64,000 bases of DNA from Roseomonas alba. Lineage in GTDB: Bacteria; Pseudomonadota; Alphaproteobacteria; Acetobacterales; Acetobacteraceae. The position numbers and the translations under genes are program-made. Location: positions 281,762-345,761 of the forward strand of contig NZ_JAHYBZ010000009.1 in assembly GCF_019430885.1 (NCBI RefSeq), given 5' to 3'. The notes under the pieces were generated by a model. That model was not told the DNA's origin and did not search any database. It saw nothing but the letters and a program-made list of their open reading frames with translations. Below are positions 49,192 through 58,356 of this stretch, in pieces; the stretch's first letter is position 1, and each line of letters begins with the position of its first letter.

Positions 49192-50034
49192 ATGGCCGAC
49201 ATCCATCCGACTGCCTCGGTCGCCGAGGGCGCCGTGATCGGCGACGGCTGCCGCATCGGCCCGGGCTGCGTCATAGGGCCGGAGGTCGTGCTCGAGGACA
49301 ATGTCGAGCTCATTGCCCACGTCATCGTCGAGGGCCGCACGCGCCTCGGCGCGGGCGTGCGCGTCTTCCCCTTCGCGACCATCGGCATGGCGCCGCAGGA
49401 CCTGAAGTACAAGAACGAGCCGACCGGCTGCGTGATCGGCGCCGGCACGCTGGTGCGCGAGGGTGCGACCATCCATCGCGCGAGCGTCGGCGGGTCCGGC
49501 ATCACCACGGTCGGCGCCAACTGCATGCTGATGGCGGTCGCCCATGTCGCGCATGACTGCGTGGTGGGCGATGGCGTCATCCTCGCCAACAACGTCATGC
49601 TGGGCGGGCATGTGCATGTCGATGCCGGCGCCTTCATCGGCGGCGGTGCCGCGGTGCACCAGACGGTGCGCATCGGACGGCTGGCGATGGTCTCGGGCCT
49701 CGCCGGCGTGACGAACGACATCCCGCCCTTCGGCTACGTCTTCGGGCTGCCGGCGCGGCTCGTCGGCTTCAACAAGATCGGCCTGCTGCGCCGTGGCGCG
49801 TCGCGCGACCAACTCCGCACGCTGCGTGATGTGAACAACCTGCTGTTCAAGGAACCGGGCGAGTTCTCTGCGAAGCTGGCCGAGGCAGAGAGCCGCTACG
49901 GCGCCGATCCCCTGGTGGCTGAGATCATCGCCTTCGTGCGCAACCCCGCACGCCGGCGGCAGCTCGTCCGCCCCGGGCGGATGGCGGCGCCGGAACTGGG
50001 CGGGGTCGAAGAGGAGAACGGGGACGGGTCGTGA
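49192..50034 (+). CDS. lpxA: UDP-N-acetylglucosamine O-acyltransferase
   Basis: This 280-residue trimeric acyltransferase catalyses the first step of lipid A synthesis. Hexapeptide repeats fill residues 1-190, the catalytic His lies in MAVAHVAHDCVVGDG, and the C-terminal helical part ends with an Arg-rich stretch and a Gly/Glu tail. It is the last gene before repeat copy H, which separates it from lpxI. Confidence 0.96.
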   Translation: MADIHPTASVAEGAVIGDGCRIGPGCVIGPEVVLEDNVELIAHVIVEGRTRLGAGVRVFPFATIGMAPQDLKYKNEPTGCVIGAGTLVREGATIHRASVGGSGITTVGANCMLMAVAHVAHDCVVGDGVILANNVMLGGHVHVDAGAFIGGGAAVHQTVRIGRLAMVSGLAGVTNDIPPFGYVFGLPARLVGFNKIGLLRRGASRDQLRTLRDVNNLLFKEPGEFSAKLAEAESRYGADPLVAEIIAFVRNPARRRQLVRPGRMAAPELGGVEEENGDGS

Positions 50035-50108
50035 GACCCGGCCTGGGTCGAGACCGGGAACGGTCCGGCTTCCTGCGAGGCCTAGGTGCCGTCCTGACAA
50101 GCGCGGAA

Positions 50109-50378
50109 CCGGAGGGGCTCTGCCCCTCCGGACCACGCCGCCAAATGATGGATCATTTGGAAAGCCGGATACTTGGCGTCCGGCACGAACGACATTCTCC
50201 ACCCTCACAGCGCCTTCGCTGCGCAAGTGCGGGTCTCGGCACGGGTTCTGCCAGTGGCGCCTGGCGCCAAGTGATGGTTTCGAAACGCCTCGGGCCTATG
50301 TGGACCCCCATTCGCGTGGCGGAGCGACGTGAATGGGTACCCGCAGCGGAGTGGTCCGCAGGGGCCATGCCCCTCCGC
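50109..50378. repeat. Dispersed hairpin element, copy H
   Basis: This 270-bp copy lies between lpxA and lpxI. It starts with a perfect CCGGAGGGGC...GCCCCTCCGG palindrome (50109-50131) and ends with CGCAGGGGC...GCCCCTCCGC (50357-50378). The left arm has a CCAAATGAT/ATCATTTGG hairpin variant and GATACTTGGCG; the right arm has GCGCCAAGTGATGG and an accessory CCCATTCGCGTGGC/GACGTGAATGGG palindrome. The core is close to that of copy C. Confidence 0.88.
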
Positions 50379-50395
50379 TGCCACAGCGGCGTCCG

Positions 50396-51238
50396 ATGAC
50401 CCCCCTCGGCATTATCGCCGGCGGCGGCGGCCTGCCCGTCCGGGTGGCCGAGGCCGTCGCGGCGTCCGGCCGTGATGTCGTCGTCGCGGTGCTGGACGGG
50501 CATGGCGATGCCTCGGCCTATGCGGCCTATCCCTCCCGCGCCTTCCGCTGGGGCTTGGCGGCGACGATGCTCGCCTGGCTGAAGGAGCATGGCGTGCACC
50601 AGGTCGTGCTCGCCGGCACCGTGTCGCGCCCGTCGATCCTGTCGCTGCGGCCGGACGCCGCGGGCTTCAAGCTGCTGGCCCGGATCGGGCGCGCGGCCTT
50701 CACCGGCGATGATTCCATCCTGCGCGCGGTGATGAAGGTGCTGGCCGAGGACGGTTTCGAAGTGATCGGCGCCCAGCAGGTGCTGGCCGGGCTGCTGCCG
50801 GCCGCGGCGCTGCTGTCCGGCCCGGAACCGGACGACGTCGCGCGCGCCGACATCCAGCGTGGGCTCGCGGTGTGCCGTGCGCTCGGATCGGTCGATGTGG
50901 GGCAGGGCTGCGTGATCCAACAAGGGCTCGTGCTGGCGGTGGAAGCCATCGAGGGCACCGACGCCATGCTCGCCCGCGCCGGCGGGCTGCGGCGGGAAGG
51001 CCCTGGCGGCGTGCTGGTGAAATGCGTGAAGCCGGGGCAGTCGCGCCTGGCGGACCTGCCCACCATCGGCCCGCGCACCGTGGACAATGCCGTGACAGCC
51101 GGGCTGCGCGGCTTGGCCTTCGAGGCGAACGGCACCATCCTTCTGGAGCGTGAGACCACCATCGCCCGGGCGACGGCCGCAGGGGTGTTCCTGCTCGCCT
51201 TCGACCCGGAGCACTTCACAGAAGGAACGACAGCATGA
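50396..51238 (+). CDS. lpxI: UDP-2,3-diacylglucosamine pyrophosphatase LpxI
   Basis: This 280-residue enzyme replaces LpxH in alphaproteobacteria for the fourth step of lipid A synthesis. It begins with [16 protein letters not shown] and has the LpxI C-terminal domain ([31 protein letters not shown], then [25 protein letters not shown] split across residues 200-230). The ATG at 50396 is preferred because the open frame upstream runs through repeat copy H. It overlaps gloA by four bases; lpxB, the usual next gene, is missing here. Confidence 0.95.
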   Translation: MTPLGIIAGGGGLPVRVAEAVAASGRDVVVAVLDGHGDASAYAAYPSRAFRWGLAATMLAWLKEHGVHQVVLAGTVSRPSILSLRPDAAGFKLLARIGRAAFTGDDSILRAVMKVLAEDGFEVIGAQQVLAGLLPAAALLSGPEPDDVARADIQRGLAVCRALGSVDVGQGCVIQQGLVLAVEAIEGTDAMLARAGGLRREGPGGVLVKCVKPGQSRLADLPTIGPRTVDNAVTAGLRGLAFEANGTILLERETTIARATAAGVFLLAFDPEHFTEGTTA

Positions 51239-51630
51239 GCACGGGCCGCTTCCTGCATACGATGATCCGCGTCGGCGACCTCGACCGCAGCGTGAAGTTC
51301 TACACGGACCTGCTGGGCATGAAGGAACTGCGCCGCCGCGACGTGCCCGACGGCAAGTACACGCTGGCCTTCCTCGGCTATGGCGAGGGCAATGCCGAAG
51401 GGCAGGGCGAGATCGAGCTGACCTACAACTACGGCGTCGAGAAGTATGAGCAGGGCACGGCGTTCGGGCACCTCGCCGTGGGCGTGCCGGACGTGGCCGG
51501 CGCCTGCGAGAAGGTGCGGACCGGCGGCGGTAAGGTGACGCGCGAGGCCGGGCCGGTGAAGTTCGGCACGACGATCATCGCCTTCGTCGAGGACCCGGAC
51601 GGCTACAAGATCGAGTTGATCCAGCGCTGA
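51235..51630 (+). CDS. gloA: Lactoylglutathione lyase (glyoxalase I)
   Basis: This 131-residue enzyme converts the methylglyoxal-glutathione adduct to lactoylglutathione. It shows the [23 protein letters not shown]-terminus with the metal His, an ELTYNYG segment with a Glu, a second metal His in FGHLAVGV, and the C-terminal [11 protein letters not shown]. Length is normal. Its ATG overlaps the lpxI stop. It stands in the usual place of lpxB. Confidence 0.95.
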   Translation: MSTGRFLHTMIRVGDLDRSVKFYTDLLGMKELRRRDVPDGKYTLAFLGYGEGNAEGQGEIELTYNYGVEKYEQGTAFGHLAVGVPDVAGACEKVRTGGGKVTREAGPVKFGTTIIAFVEDPDGYKIELIQR

Positions 51631-51646
51631 TGCGCTGAGGGCGGAA

Positions 51647-51875
51647 TTGGAGGGGCTCTGCCCCTCCAAACCACCCCGCCAAAGGCCACAGGGCCTTTGG
51701 AAACCGTCACTTGGCATGGGGCGGTTCAGGCAGTCCATACCCTCCTGGGACGTGTCGTGCGCAGGGGCGGGTTCGGGCGTTTATTTTGACAGCAGCGCGC
51801 GGCGCCAGGTATCGGTTTCCAAAGGCCCTGTGGCCTTTGGTGGGGAGAGCCCGAGAGGGGCAAAGCCCCTCTCGG
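51647..51875. repeat. Dispersed hairpin element, copy I
   Basis: This 229-bp copy has near-perfect ends: TTGGAGGGGC...GCCCCTCCAA (51647-51669) and CCGAGAGGGGC...GCCCCTCTCGG (51851-51875). Left arm: CCGCCAAAGGCC, GGGCCTTTGG, AAACCGTCACTTGG. Right arm: GCGCCAGGTATCGG, TTTCC, AAAGGCC, GGCCTTTGG. It separates the convergent gloA and DUF2218 genes, so its hairpins could terminate transcription from both sides. Confidence 0.88.
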
Positions 51876-51884
51876 TTCCACAGT

Positions 51885-52187
51885 TCAGGAAATAGGGCTG
51901 TCAGCGCGGCTCCAGGCGATGACGGGCGGTTCGCGGAAGGCGAAGCGTTCCAGATGGCGTGCGACCACGCCTTCCAGCCGTTCCAGCTCCTCGGCATCGG
52001 CCGAGGAGACGCGCATGACCAGCGCCTCCTCGCCCTCCGCCGTCAGTTCACACAGGCCAAAGGGGAACTCGATCCGCCCAGTGGTCTCGTCATGCGTGGC
52101 CGGGATCTTGTGCGCGAAGTGCTTCACCAACTGGCCGAGGTAGCGGCGGGGCAGGGCGGTCGCCACGCGGGCTTCGGAGTGCAGCAT
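51885..52187 (-). CDS. DUF2218 domain-containing protein
   Basis: This 100-residue protein carries the whole DUF2218 domain: an N-terminal HSEARVAT, a LGQLVKHFAHKIP segment, and GRIEFPFGLCEL in the middle. The family is often linked with siderophore-interacting or iron-uptake genes, but its activity is unknown. It shares one base with the stop of the PadR gene, so the two are expressed together. Confidence 0.85.
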   Translation of the reverse strand: MLHSEARVATALPRRYLGQLVKHFAHKIPATHDETTGRIEFPFGLCELTAEGEEALVMRVSSADAEELERLEGVVARHLERFAFREPPVIAWSRADSPIS

Positions 52188-52762
52188 CAGCTCCGCTCCA
52201 CCGCCTGGGCCGCGGCGTCGAGGGCCGCCGCCACCGCATTGGCCTGCTCGTCGGTCAGTGGCCCGCGCGACAGGCGCATGCGCATCGCCAGCTTGAGATT
52301 CTCCATCGCGCGCACGATCTGCGGGGCAGGCCCGTCGCCCTGGCGGCGGGATGCCTCGTCCATGCGGGCGAGCAGCGCCTCCAGCGTCGGCCGGTTGGCC
52401 TCCAGGAAGGCCCGGCCCTGATCGGTGATGGTGTGCAGCTTGCGCGTGCCTTCCTCGGCCGTGACGGTGACGTAGCCGAGTTCCTCGAGCAGCGTCAGCG
52501 TCGGGTAGATGACGCCCGGGCTCGGGGAATAGGTGCCGCCGACGCGGTCCTCGATGGCCTTGATGACCTCGTAGCCGTGGCGTGGCTTCTCGGCGATCAG
52601 GTGCAGGATGACCAGGCGAAGGTCGCCATGGGCGAAGAAGCGTCCCAACCCGCCGCGCTCCCGATGCCCGTGGCGTTCATGCATGCCTTCGCGTCGGGCG
52701 AAGCGGCGTTCGTGTCGGCAGCCCTCGTGATGGCGCCCGTGGTGGAAATGTCCGTGATGCAT
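52187..52762 (-). CDS. PadR-family regulator with His-rich N-terminus (YqjI-like)
   Basis: This 191-residue repressor has the PadR winged-helix domain (about residues 45-125: LRLVILHLIAEKPRHGYEVIKAIEDRVGG and SPGVIYPTLTLLEELGYV) and a C-terminal helical dimerisation part. The first 35 residues are rich in His (eleven His and one Cys), as in E. coli YqjI, a nickel-responsive PadR repressor of a ferric reductase. A metal-sensing role is therefore likely. A long palindrome lies just upstream. It forms a unit with the DUF2218 gene. Confidence 0.88.
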   Translation of the reverse strand: MHHGHFHHGRHHEGCRHERRFARREGMHERHGHRERGGLGRFFAHGDLRLVILHLIAEKPRHGYEVIKAIEDRVGGTYSPSPGVIYPTLTLLEELGYVTVTAEEGTRKLHTITDQGRAFLEANRPTLEALLARMDEASRRQGDGPAPQIVRAMENLKLAMRMRLSRGPLTDEQANAVAAALDAAAQAVERS

Positions 52763-52777
52763 CAGTTTCCTCTCCAG

Positions 52778-52810
52778 TTTCGATGTATCGATAAATTAGA
52801 TATATCGAAA
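52778..52810. promoter_or_regulatory. Probable PadR/YqjI-type operator
   Basis: TTTCGATGTAT at 52778-52788 is the inverse of ATATATCGAAA at 52800-52810 with one mismatch, in an AT-rich segment 16 bases upstream of the PadR start codon. PadR repressors typically bind such palindromes and regulate themselves. The site also lies about 90 bases upstream of the divergent YcjX gene. Confidence 0.72.
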
Positions 52811-52898
52811 CACACTCGAATGCAAGGGCTATTCGCATCGGCGCCGCGATGCGAGGTTCGGGCATGACCCATCGCGCCTGCCTCAGCGCCTGATCCAC

Positions 52899-54290
52899 AT
52901 GGACCCCTTCTCCCTGCTGCGCGGCATGCTCGACACCACCGAGGATGCCGCCCGTGCCCTGATTGGCCGCGAACGCCTGCGGCTCGCCGTCACCGGCCTG
53001 TCGCGCGCCGGCAAGACGGTCTTCCTCACTTCGCTGATCGCGAACCTTCTGGCGGCGGGGCGGGGGGCGCGGACGCTGCCGGCACTGGACGCCGCGGTGG
53101 GCGGGCGCATCCGCCGCGTCGCGCTGGTCCCCGCGGGGACCGAGACGGTGCCGCGCTTCGACCCCGACGCGCATCTCGGCGCGCTGGCCGCCGATCCGCC
53201 GCATTGGCCCGAGCGCACCGAGGACTTCTCCACCCTCGCCATCGCGATCGATGTCGAGCGCCGCACCTCCCTCGGAGGGTTGCTACCGGATCGGCGGGTG
53301 ACGCTGGAATTGCTCGACTATCCGGGCGAGTGGCTGCTCGACCTGCCCATGCTGCGGCAGGACTACGCCGACTGGTCGGCGGCGACGCTCACGCGGATGC
53401 GGCGTGGCACGCGGGCCGAGGCGGCCGCCGATTTCCTCGCCTTCATCGACGCGCTGCCGGCCGATGCGGCGGCACAGGACGCGCTGGCGAAGAGGGGCTT
53501 CACCCTTTACCGCGACGCGCTGCGCGTCTGCCGGGATGAACACGGCCTGCGCTTCCTGCAACCCGGTCGGTTCCTGAACCCCGGGCCGCGGGGGGAGGCG
53601 CCGCTGCTCTGGTTCTTCCCGCTGCCGGCGGCTGCCCAGGGCGGCGGCCTCGGGGCGCTGTGCGCCCGGCGCTACGCCGCCTATCTCGACGATCAGCGCA
53701 CGGCCTTCCTCGACCCGTATTTCACCCGGTTCCATCGCCAGGTCGTGCTGGTGGACGTGCTCGGCGCGCTGCATGCCGGGCAGGAAGCCTTCGAGGACAC
53801 GGCCGAGGCGTTGGCCGCCGTCGCTGCCGTGGTTTCGGGCGGAAACTGGCTGGAACGCCTGCTGGGCGCCGCGCCGACCCGCGTCGCCTTCGCCGCGACC
53901 AAGGCCGACCACGTCCCGACGCGCGCGCGGGATGCGCTCGCCGCGCTGCTGGAACATCTCGCCCTGGGCGCGCGCGGCCGGGCCGAGGCCGCGGGTGCCG
54001 CGACCTCCTTCCACGCCCTCGCCGCCATCCGCTGCACCGAGGACGCCGTCGCCACCCTGGAAGGCCAGCCCTTCGCCGCCGTGCGCGGCATCCTTTTGAA
54101 CGAGGGCCGGGGCGCCACCATCTATCCCGGCGAGGTGCCCATGAAACCGCCCGAACCCGCCTTCTGGCAGTCCGGCTTCTTCCGGATGCCGGAATTCCGC
54201 CCACCCCGTCTCGACCCCGAGGGCGCATCCGGCGTGCCGCATCTCGGCATGGACGGGCTGCTGGCCTGGCTGCTGGGGGATGCGCTGTGA
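52899..54290 (+). CDS. YcjX family GTPase-like protein
   Basis: This 463-residue protein contains a P-loop at about residues 33-40 (GLSRAGKT) and the YcjX-type DYPGEWLLDLPML segment in place of a switch region, with a second conserved AATKADHVP motif as nucleotide specificity part. The family is stress-linked (phage-shock regulon in enterics); its task is unknown. The next gene, YcjF-like, overlaps it by four bases (GTGA), the same pair as ycjX-ycjF in E. coli. Confidence 0.9.
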   Translation: MDPFSLLRGMLDTTEDAARALIGRERLRLAVTGLSRAGKTVFLTSLIANLLAAGRGARTLPALDAAVGGRIRRVALVPAGTETVPRFDPDAHLGALAADPPHWPERTEDFSTLAIAIDVERRTSLGGLLPDRRVTLELLDYPGEWLLDLPMLRQDYADWSAATLTRMRRGTRAEAAADFLAFIDALPADAAAQDALAKRGFTLYRDALRVCRDEHGLRFLQPGRFLNPGPRGEAPLLWFFPLPAAAQGGGLGALCARRYAAYLDDQRTAFLDPYFTRFHRQVVLVDVLGALHAGQEAFEDTAEALAAVAAVVSGGNWLERLLGAAPTRVAFAATKADHVPTRARDALAALLEHLALGARGRAEAAGAATSFHALAAIRCTEDAVATLEGQPFAAVRGILLNEGRGATIYPGEVPMKPPEPAFWQSGFFRMPEFRPPRLDPEGASGVPHLGMDGLLAWLLGDAL

Positions 54291-55150
54291 GCGCAACCCC
54301 ACAGCCCCGTGTGATCCTGGAAGACCCGGCGCCGCCGACCGAGCGCCTCGATTTCGGCTGGGAGACCGCCGTGGCGGTCGTCCCGCCGCCGGCGCGCGGC
54401 TGGTCGTCCCTGGGGTTGGCCGGGGCGGGGCTGACCGTGCTGGTGCTCGGCTTCGCGCTGTTGGAGGCCGGCAACTTCGTCGCCGCGCAATTCGCCCGCG
54501 GCGACGCCCTGGGCTGGATCAGCCTGGCGGTCGCTATCGCGGGCTTCGGGCTGCTCTTCGCCGCGATCGGGCGGGAGGTGCGGGGCTACCTCGCCCTTGG
54601 CACCGTCGATCGTGCCCGCGCCGCCCATGCGCGCGGCGACGTCGCGGCGCTGCGCGTCGCCCTGCGCGACTGGCAGGCTCGGCTGCCGCCCGAGCGCCCG
54701 CGCGCCGAGGGCCTGGCCGACATGCCCATCGACGCGGCCTGTGCCCTGGTCGAGGCCCGCACCCTGGCGCCCATCGGCCGCGACGCGGAATCCCTCGGCC
54801 GGGCCGCCGCGATGCAAGCCTTCGCCGTGACCGCGATCAGCCCCTCGCCGGGGTTGGATGCGTTGGTCTTCGCCTGGCGCGGCATTCGGCTGGTGCGGCA
54901 GGTCGCGGCCCTGCACGGCTTTCGTCCCGGCATCGCCGGCACGCTGACCCTGCTGCGTCGCGTGGCGGCCGATGCCGCGACCGTCGCTGCGACGGATGTG
55001 GCCGTGGAAGCGGTTCTACGCGGGGTGCTGAGCAGCCGCATCGCCGAGCATGTCGCCGGCGAGACGGCCGCCGGGGCCGTTGCGGCACGCCGGATGATCC
55101 TGCTGGCGCGGGCGGCGGACGAGGCGTGCCGGGTGCTGCCAAGAGGGTAG
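54287..55150 (+). CDS. YcjF/TIGR01620 family membrane protein
   Basis: This 287-residue protein has two transmembrane helices near residues 42-62 and 72-95, with soluble N- and C-terminal parts, and the DUF697-like C-terminal region (GLDALVFAWRGIRLVRQVAALHGFRPG). It starts at a GTG inside the YcjX stop. The partner of YcjX in the membrane is the likely role. A hairpin lies 69 bases after the stop. Confidence 0.85.
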   Translation: MSATPQPRVILEDPAPPTERLDFGWETAVAVVPPPARGWSSLGLAGAGLTVLVLGFALLEAGNFVAAQFARGDALGWISLAVAIAGFGLLFAAIGREVRGYLALGTVDRARAAHARGDVAALRVALRDWQARLPPERPRAEGLADMPIDAACALVEARTLAPIGRDAESLGRAAAMQAFAVTAISPSPGLDALVFAWRGIRLVRQVAALHGFRPGIAGTLTLLRRVAADAATVAATDVAVEAVLRGVLSSRIAEHVAGETAAGAVAARRMILLARAADEACRVLPRG

Positions 55151-55218
55151 GCACGAATCGGCGCGGAGCGCGGGCCCCCTAGGCTGCGAGATCGGAAGGG
55201 GCCCGGATATCGGCCAGG

Positions 55219-55240
55219 CTGACGCCTGACACGGCGTCAG
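55219..55240. terminator. Hairpin after the YcjF-like gene
   Basis: CTGACGCC at 55219-55226 pairs with GGCGTCAG at 55233-55240 around TGACAC. There is no T-run, though AGTCTTGAGAGTCTT follows. It probably ends the ycjX-ycjF transcript or is a stabilising hairpin. Confidence 0.5.
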
Positions 55241-55294
55241 AGTCTTGAGAGTCTTGGCTTCGCCCGCGGCCGCCTTACCAACCCCGTGCGCCAT

Positions 55295-55557
55295 GCCTCC
55301 GATCTACCCCGCCATCGGGGTGCCATTGATGTTGCTTCGTAACGCCAGTGAATGCCCCTGGATGCCGGGCATCCTTGATGCCGTAGTCCATTGGTGCCCG
55401 GCGCAACGGCCATTCCGCTCCCCGCTCAACGCGAGTTCTGCGCAAATGCGGCTTCCGGCACCATTCGGCCGAGAGCGCACGGTGCCATGTGACGGTTTCC
55501 AAAGGCCTTGAGGCCTTTGGCGGGTGGGGGTTCGGGGAAGGGCAGAGCCCTTCCCGA
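55295..55557. repeat. Dispersed hairpin element, copy J (left end degraded)
   Basis: The right end is well kept: GGGGAAGGGC...GCCCTTCCC (about 55534-55555), preceded by GGTGCCATGTGACGG, TTTCC, AAAGGCC and GGCCTTTGG. The left terminal hairpin is missing or decayed; the copy begins near ACCCCGCCATCGGGG and carries a diverged accessory palindrome (CCATTGATGTTGC with a weakly matching second arm). The left boundary is approximate. It lies between the YcjF-like gene and the convergent Bcr/CflA gene. Confidence 0.75.
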
Positions 55558-55564
55558 TCCGCCG

Positions 55565-56731
55565 TCACAACCGAGGCCGCGCCGCCTCCGCCGCGATCGC
55601 CGCGCCCGCGCCCAGCACCATCAGCAGCGCCATCGGCCGCGGCGTCCCGTCCGCGAGCGCGCCCACCAGCGCGCTGCCCAACGCCGCGCAAGTGAATTGC
55701 AGCGTGCCGAGCAGGGCCGATGCGCTCCCGGCCCGCGCGGGGTGCCGGGCCAGAGCACCCACGGCCGCGTTCGGGAAGACCAGCCCGGTGCAGGCCAGGC
55801 CAACCGCGGCCGGGATGAAGATGCCCATCAGCCCGCCGATGCCGGTTACGGCGAAGACGGTCAGCACCAGGACGGCCGCACCCGCCAGCCGGATGGCGAG
55901 CATCGGTACCCGCCCCGCGCCGAAGCGCTGCAGCAGCCATGGGTTCAACTGCGACGCGCCGATGAAGCCCGACGCGCTGACGGCGAAGAGCAGCCCGAAT
56001 TGCGTCGGGTTGAGTCCGAAATACTCGATGTAGACACCTGGCGCGCCGCTGATGAAGACGAAGACCGTGAACATGGCCATCGCGCCCATCACGGCGTGGG
56101 TGATGAAGCTGCGCTCCCGGCCGATCTGCCAGAAATCGGCGATCAGGGCGACGAAGGACCGGCGCGCGCGGCGATCGGGCGGCAGCGTCTCGGGCAGCAG
56201 GCGCCAAGCGAGGAGGCAGGACAGTCCCCCATAGACCGTCGAGAACCAGAAGATGCTGCGCCAGCCGCCCACTCCCAGCAGCAGGCCGCCGAGCGTTGGT
56301 GCGAGGATTGGCGCCGCGCCCATCACCAGCATCAGCTTGGACATCAGCCGCGCGGCCGCGAGGCCCTCGGCCAGGTCGCGCACGATGGCGCGCGGGATGA
56401 CGGCGCTCGCCGCACCCCCGAAGGCCGCGACGCAGCGCCAGAAGGCCAGCATCGCCATGTCGTTGGACAGCGCGCAGCCGATCGAGGCCACCGTGTAGAT
56501 CGCCGTGCCCACCAGAAGCGGCGTCCGCCGGCCCAGCCGATCGGCGAGCGTCCCCTGGACAAGCTGGCCCGTCGCCAGGCCGACGAACCATGCGGCCAGC
56601 GTGATCTCCACGCTGCCGCGCGCGGTGCCGAGTTCGGCCTCGATTGCCGGGAAGGCAGGCAGATACATGTCCGTGGAAATCGGCCCGACCGCGGTCAGGA
56701 AGCCGAGCAGCAGCGGTAGCCAGGCCGGCAT
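55565..56731 (-). CDS. Bcr/CflA family MFS drug transporter
   Basis: This 388-residue inner-membrane protein has twelve transmembrane segments. The Bcr/CflA group is indicated by the opening GFLTAVGPISTDMYLPAFPAI, where the Asp of STDMY is the conserved helix-1 residue, and the MFS loop GTLADRLGRRTPLL. It likely exports drugs such as bicyclomycin or chloramphenicol, or sulfonamides. The ATG at 56731 opens the first helix; a longer upstream frame is not credible. No regulator is next to it. Confidence 0.9.
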   Translation of the reverse strand: MPAWLPLLLGFLTAVGPISTDMYLPAFPAIEAELGTARGSVEITLAAWFVGLATGQLVQGTLADRLGRRTPLLVGTAIYTVASIGCALSNDMAMLAFWRCVAAFGGAASAVIPRAIVRDLAEGLAAARLMSKLMLVMGAAPILAPTLGGLLLGVGGWRSIFWFSTVYGGLSCLLAWRLLPETLPPDRRARRSFVALIADFWQIGRERSFITHAVMGAMAMFTVFVFISGAPGVYIEYFGLNPTQFGLLFAVSASGFIGASQLNPWLLQRFGAGRVPMLAIRLAGAAVLVLTVFAVTGIGGLMGIFIPAAVGLACTGLVFPNAAVGALARHPARAGSASALLGTLQFTCAALGSALVGALADGTPRPMALLMVLGAGAAIAAEAARPRL

Positions 56732-56842
56732 GAAGCATCCAATCGTAGGGGAGCGGGCAGTCGCGCCCAATGCCGTGCAAGGACGGCGCCAGCCGCAGGT
56801 GGTTCCGCCTGCCCGGGCCGCAAGGGGACCGGGCACGGCCGC

Positions 56843-57472
56843 TCAGTACATGGTCTGTTCGAGCCGCGCCGGCGCGTCGCGGTCATAGGCCGCGCTGTCG
56901 AGGTCGCGCCCGCTGTGGGAGGCGATGAGCTGGCCCATGGTGGGCAGGCCCGTGGGCCGCGCCTTCCCGTCCCACAGGCGCGACCGCATGATCGACTTGG
57001 CGCATTGCATGAACAGGTCCTGCACCGTGACGACCAGCACGGTGGTCGGCGTCTTGCCGCGCTCCGGGAAGCGACCGGTCAGGGCGGGATCGGCGCTGAT
57101 GCGGGCGGTGCCATGGATGCGCAGCACCTCCGACGCGCCGGGGACGAAGAAGATCACCGAGACGCGGCTGTCCTCGAGGATGTCGCGCAGGGCATCGAGC
57201 CGGTTGTTCCCGCGTCGGTCCGGGATCAGCAACGTGCCGTCCGGTTCCACCGCCACGAAGCCCGGCGCATCGCCGCGCGGCGTTGCGTGGACGCCTCGGC
57301 TGCCCACCGTGGACAGCACGCAGAAGGGGGAGGACGCGATCCAGGCGCGTGCGGTCGCCTCAATGCGGGGCGAAACCTTCTTTACGGCGAGTTCCAGCGG
57401 CTCGGCATAAAGGGCGCGGAGCTGGGCCTCGGTGGTGACGGCAAAGGGATCGGCGGGGGTCTGCGTGTCCAT
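56843..57472 (-). CDS. Pyridoxamine 5'-phosphate oxidase-family FMN protein
   Basis: This 209-residue protein fits the MSMEG_1061-type subfamily of PPOX flavoproteins: a split-barrel FMN domain with ASSPFCVLSTVGSRGVHATPRGDAPGFV (in two pieces), LLIPDRRGNNRLDALRDIL, and a C-terminal LFMQCAKSIMRSRLW. It could reduce or oxidise a small substrate with FMN or F420-like cofactor, but the substrate is unknown. Start at 57472. It stands alone, divergent from yebC. Confidence 0.88.
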   Translation of the reverse strand: MDTQTPADPFAVTTEAQLRALYAEPLELAVKKVSPRIEATARAWIASSPFCVLSTVGSRGVHATPRGDAPGFVAVEPDGTLLIPDRRGNNRLDALRDILEDSRVSVIFFVPGASEVLRIHGTARISADPALTGRFPERGKTPTTVLVVTVQDLFMQCAKSIMRSRLWDGKARPTGLPTMGQLIASHSGRDLDSAAYDRDAPARLEQTMY

Positions 57473-57594
57473 GGTCCGGCAGTGTGGCCCGGTCCGGGAG
57501 CCTCGCGCCAGCCCGGCGCTTGCCCCTGGACCGGCCGGGCCGGTAAAAGCCCCGCCATTCCATCGACACCGAAATTCACGAGAGGGGGAGGCGT

Positions 57595-58347
57595 ATGGCC
57601 GGCCACTCGCACGCCAAGAACGTCATGCACCGCAAGGCGACCCAGGGCGCGAAGCGCGCCCAGGCCTTCGGCAAGCTGATCCGCGAAATCACCGTCTCCG
57701 CCAAGACGGGCATGCCCGACCCGGCGATGAACCCGCGTCTGCGCGCCGCCGTGAAGGCCGCGCTGGTGGCGAACATGACGCGCGACACCATCGACCGCGC
57801 CATCAAGCGCGCCAGCACGGCCGGCCAGGGCGAGGATTACGAGGAGGTGCGCTATGAGGGCTACGGCCCAAATGGCGTCGCCATCATCGTCGAGGCGCTG
57901 ACCGACAACCGCAACCGCACCGGCGGCGACCTGCGCTCCATCTTCAACAAGAATGGCGGCGCGCTGGGCGAGACCAATTCGGTCGCCTTCCAGTTCGAGC
58001 GCAAGGGCGTGCTGCGCTACAAGCCGGATGTCGCCTCGGCCGACGCCATGCTGGAAGCCGCCATCGAGGCCGGCGCCGAGGATGTGGAATCCGACGAGGA
58101 AGGGCATGAGGTGTCCTGCTCGGTCGAGGATTTCGCCGCCGTGCGCGACGCGCTGGAAGCGGCCTTCGGCCAGGCCGAGGCGGCGAAGCTGGAATGGTGG
58201 CCGTCGACCACCATCGACCTCGACGAGGACAAGGCGCGCGAGATCCTGAAGCTGGTGGACGCGCTGGACGACCACGACGATGTGCAGAACGTCTATGCCA
58301 ATTTCGAGGTCGACGAGGCGGCGGCGGAGCGGCTTTCGGCGGCGTGA
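57595..58347 (+). CDS. YebC/PmpR family transcriptional regulator/translation factor
   Basis: This 250-residue protein is conserved throughout: [27 protein letters not shown] at the N-terminus (in two pieces), the [23 protein letters not shown] motif, and LYAN-like ending. YebC proteins act as DNA-binding regulators and, in recent work, in translation of proline-rich stretches. The gene is usually next to ruvCAB; here one - strand gene separates them. A GAGAGGGGG site precedes the ATG. Confidence 0.95.
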   Translation: MAGHSHAKNVMHRKATQGAKRAQAFGKLIREITVSAKTGMPDPAMNPRLRAAVKAALVANMTRDTIDRAIKRASTAGQGEDYEEVRYEGYGPNGVAIIVEALTDNRNRTGGDLRSIFNKNGGALGETNSVAFQFERKGVLRYKPDVASADAMLEAAIEAGAEDVESDEEGHEVSCSVEDFAAVRDALEAAFGQAEAAKLEWWPSTTIDLDEDKAREILKLVDALDDHDDVQNVYANFEVDEAAAERLSAA

Positions 58348-58356
58348 CTGCCGGGC

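Noticed and set aside
50031..50399. 122-codon + strand frame between lpxA and lpxI
   Set aside because: It lies entirely in repeat copy H and gives the same false peptides as other copies.
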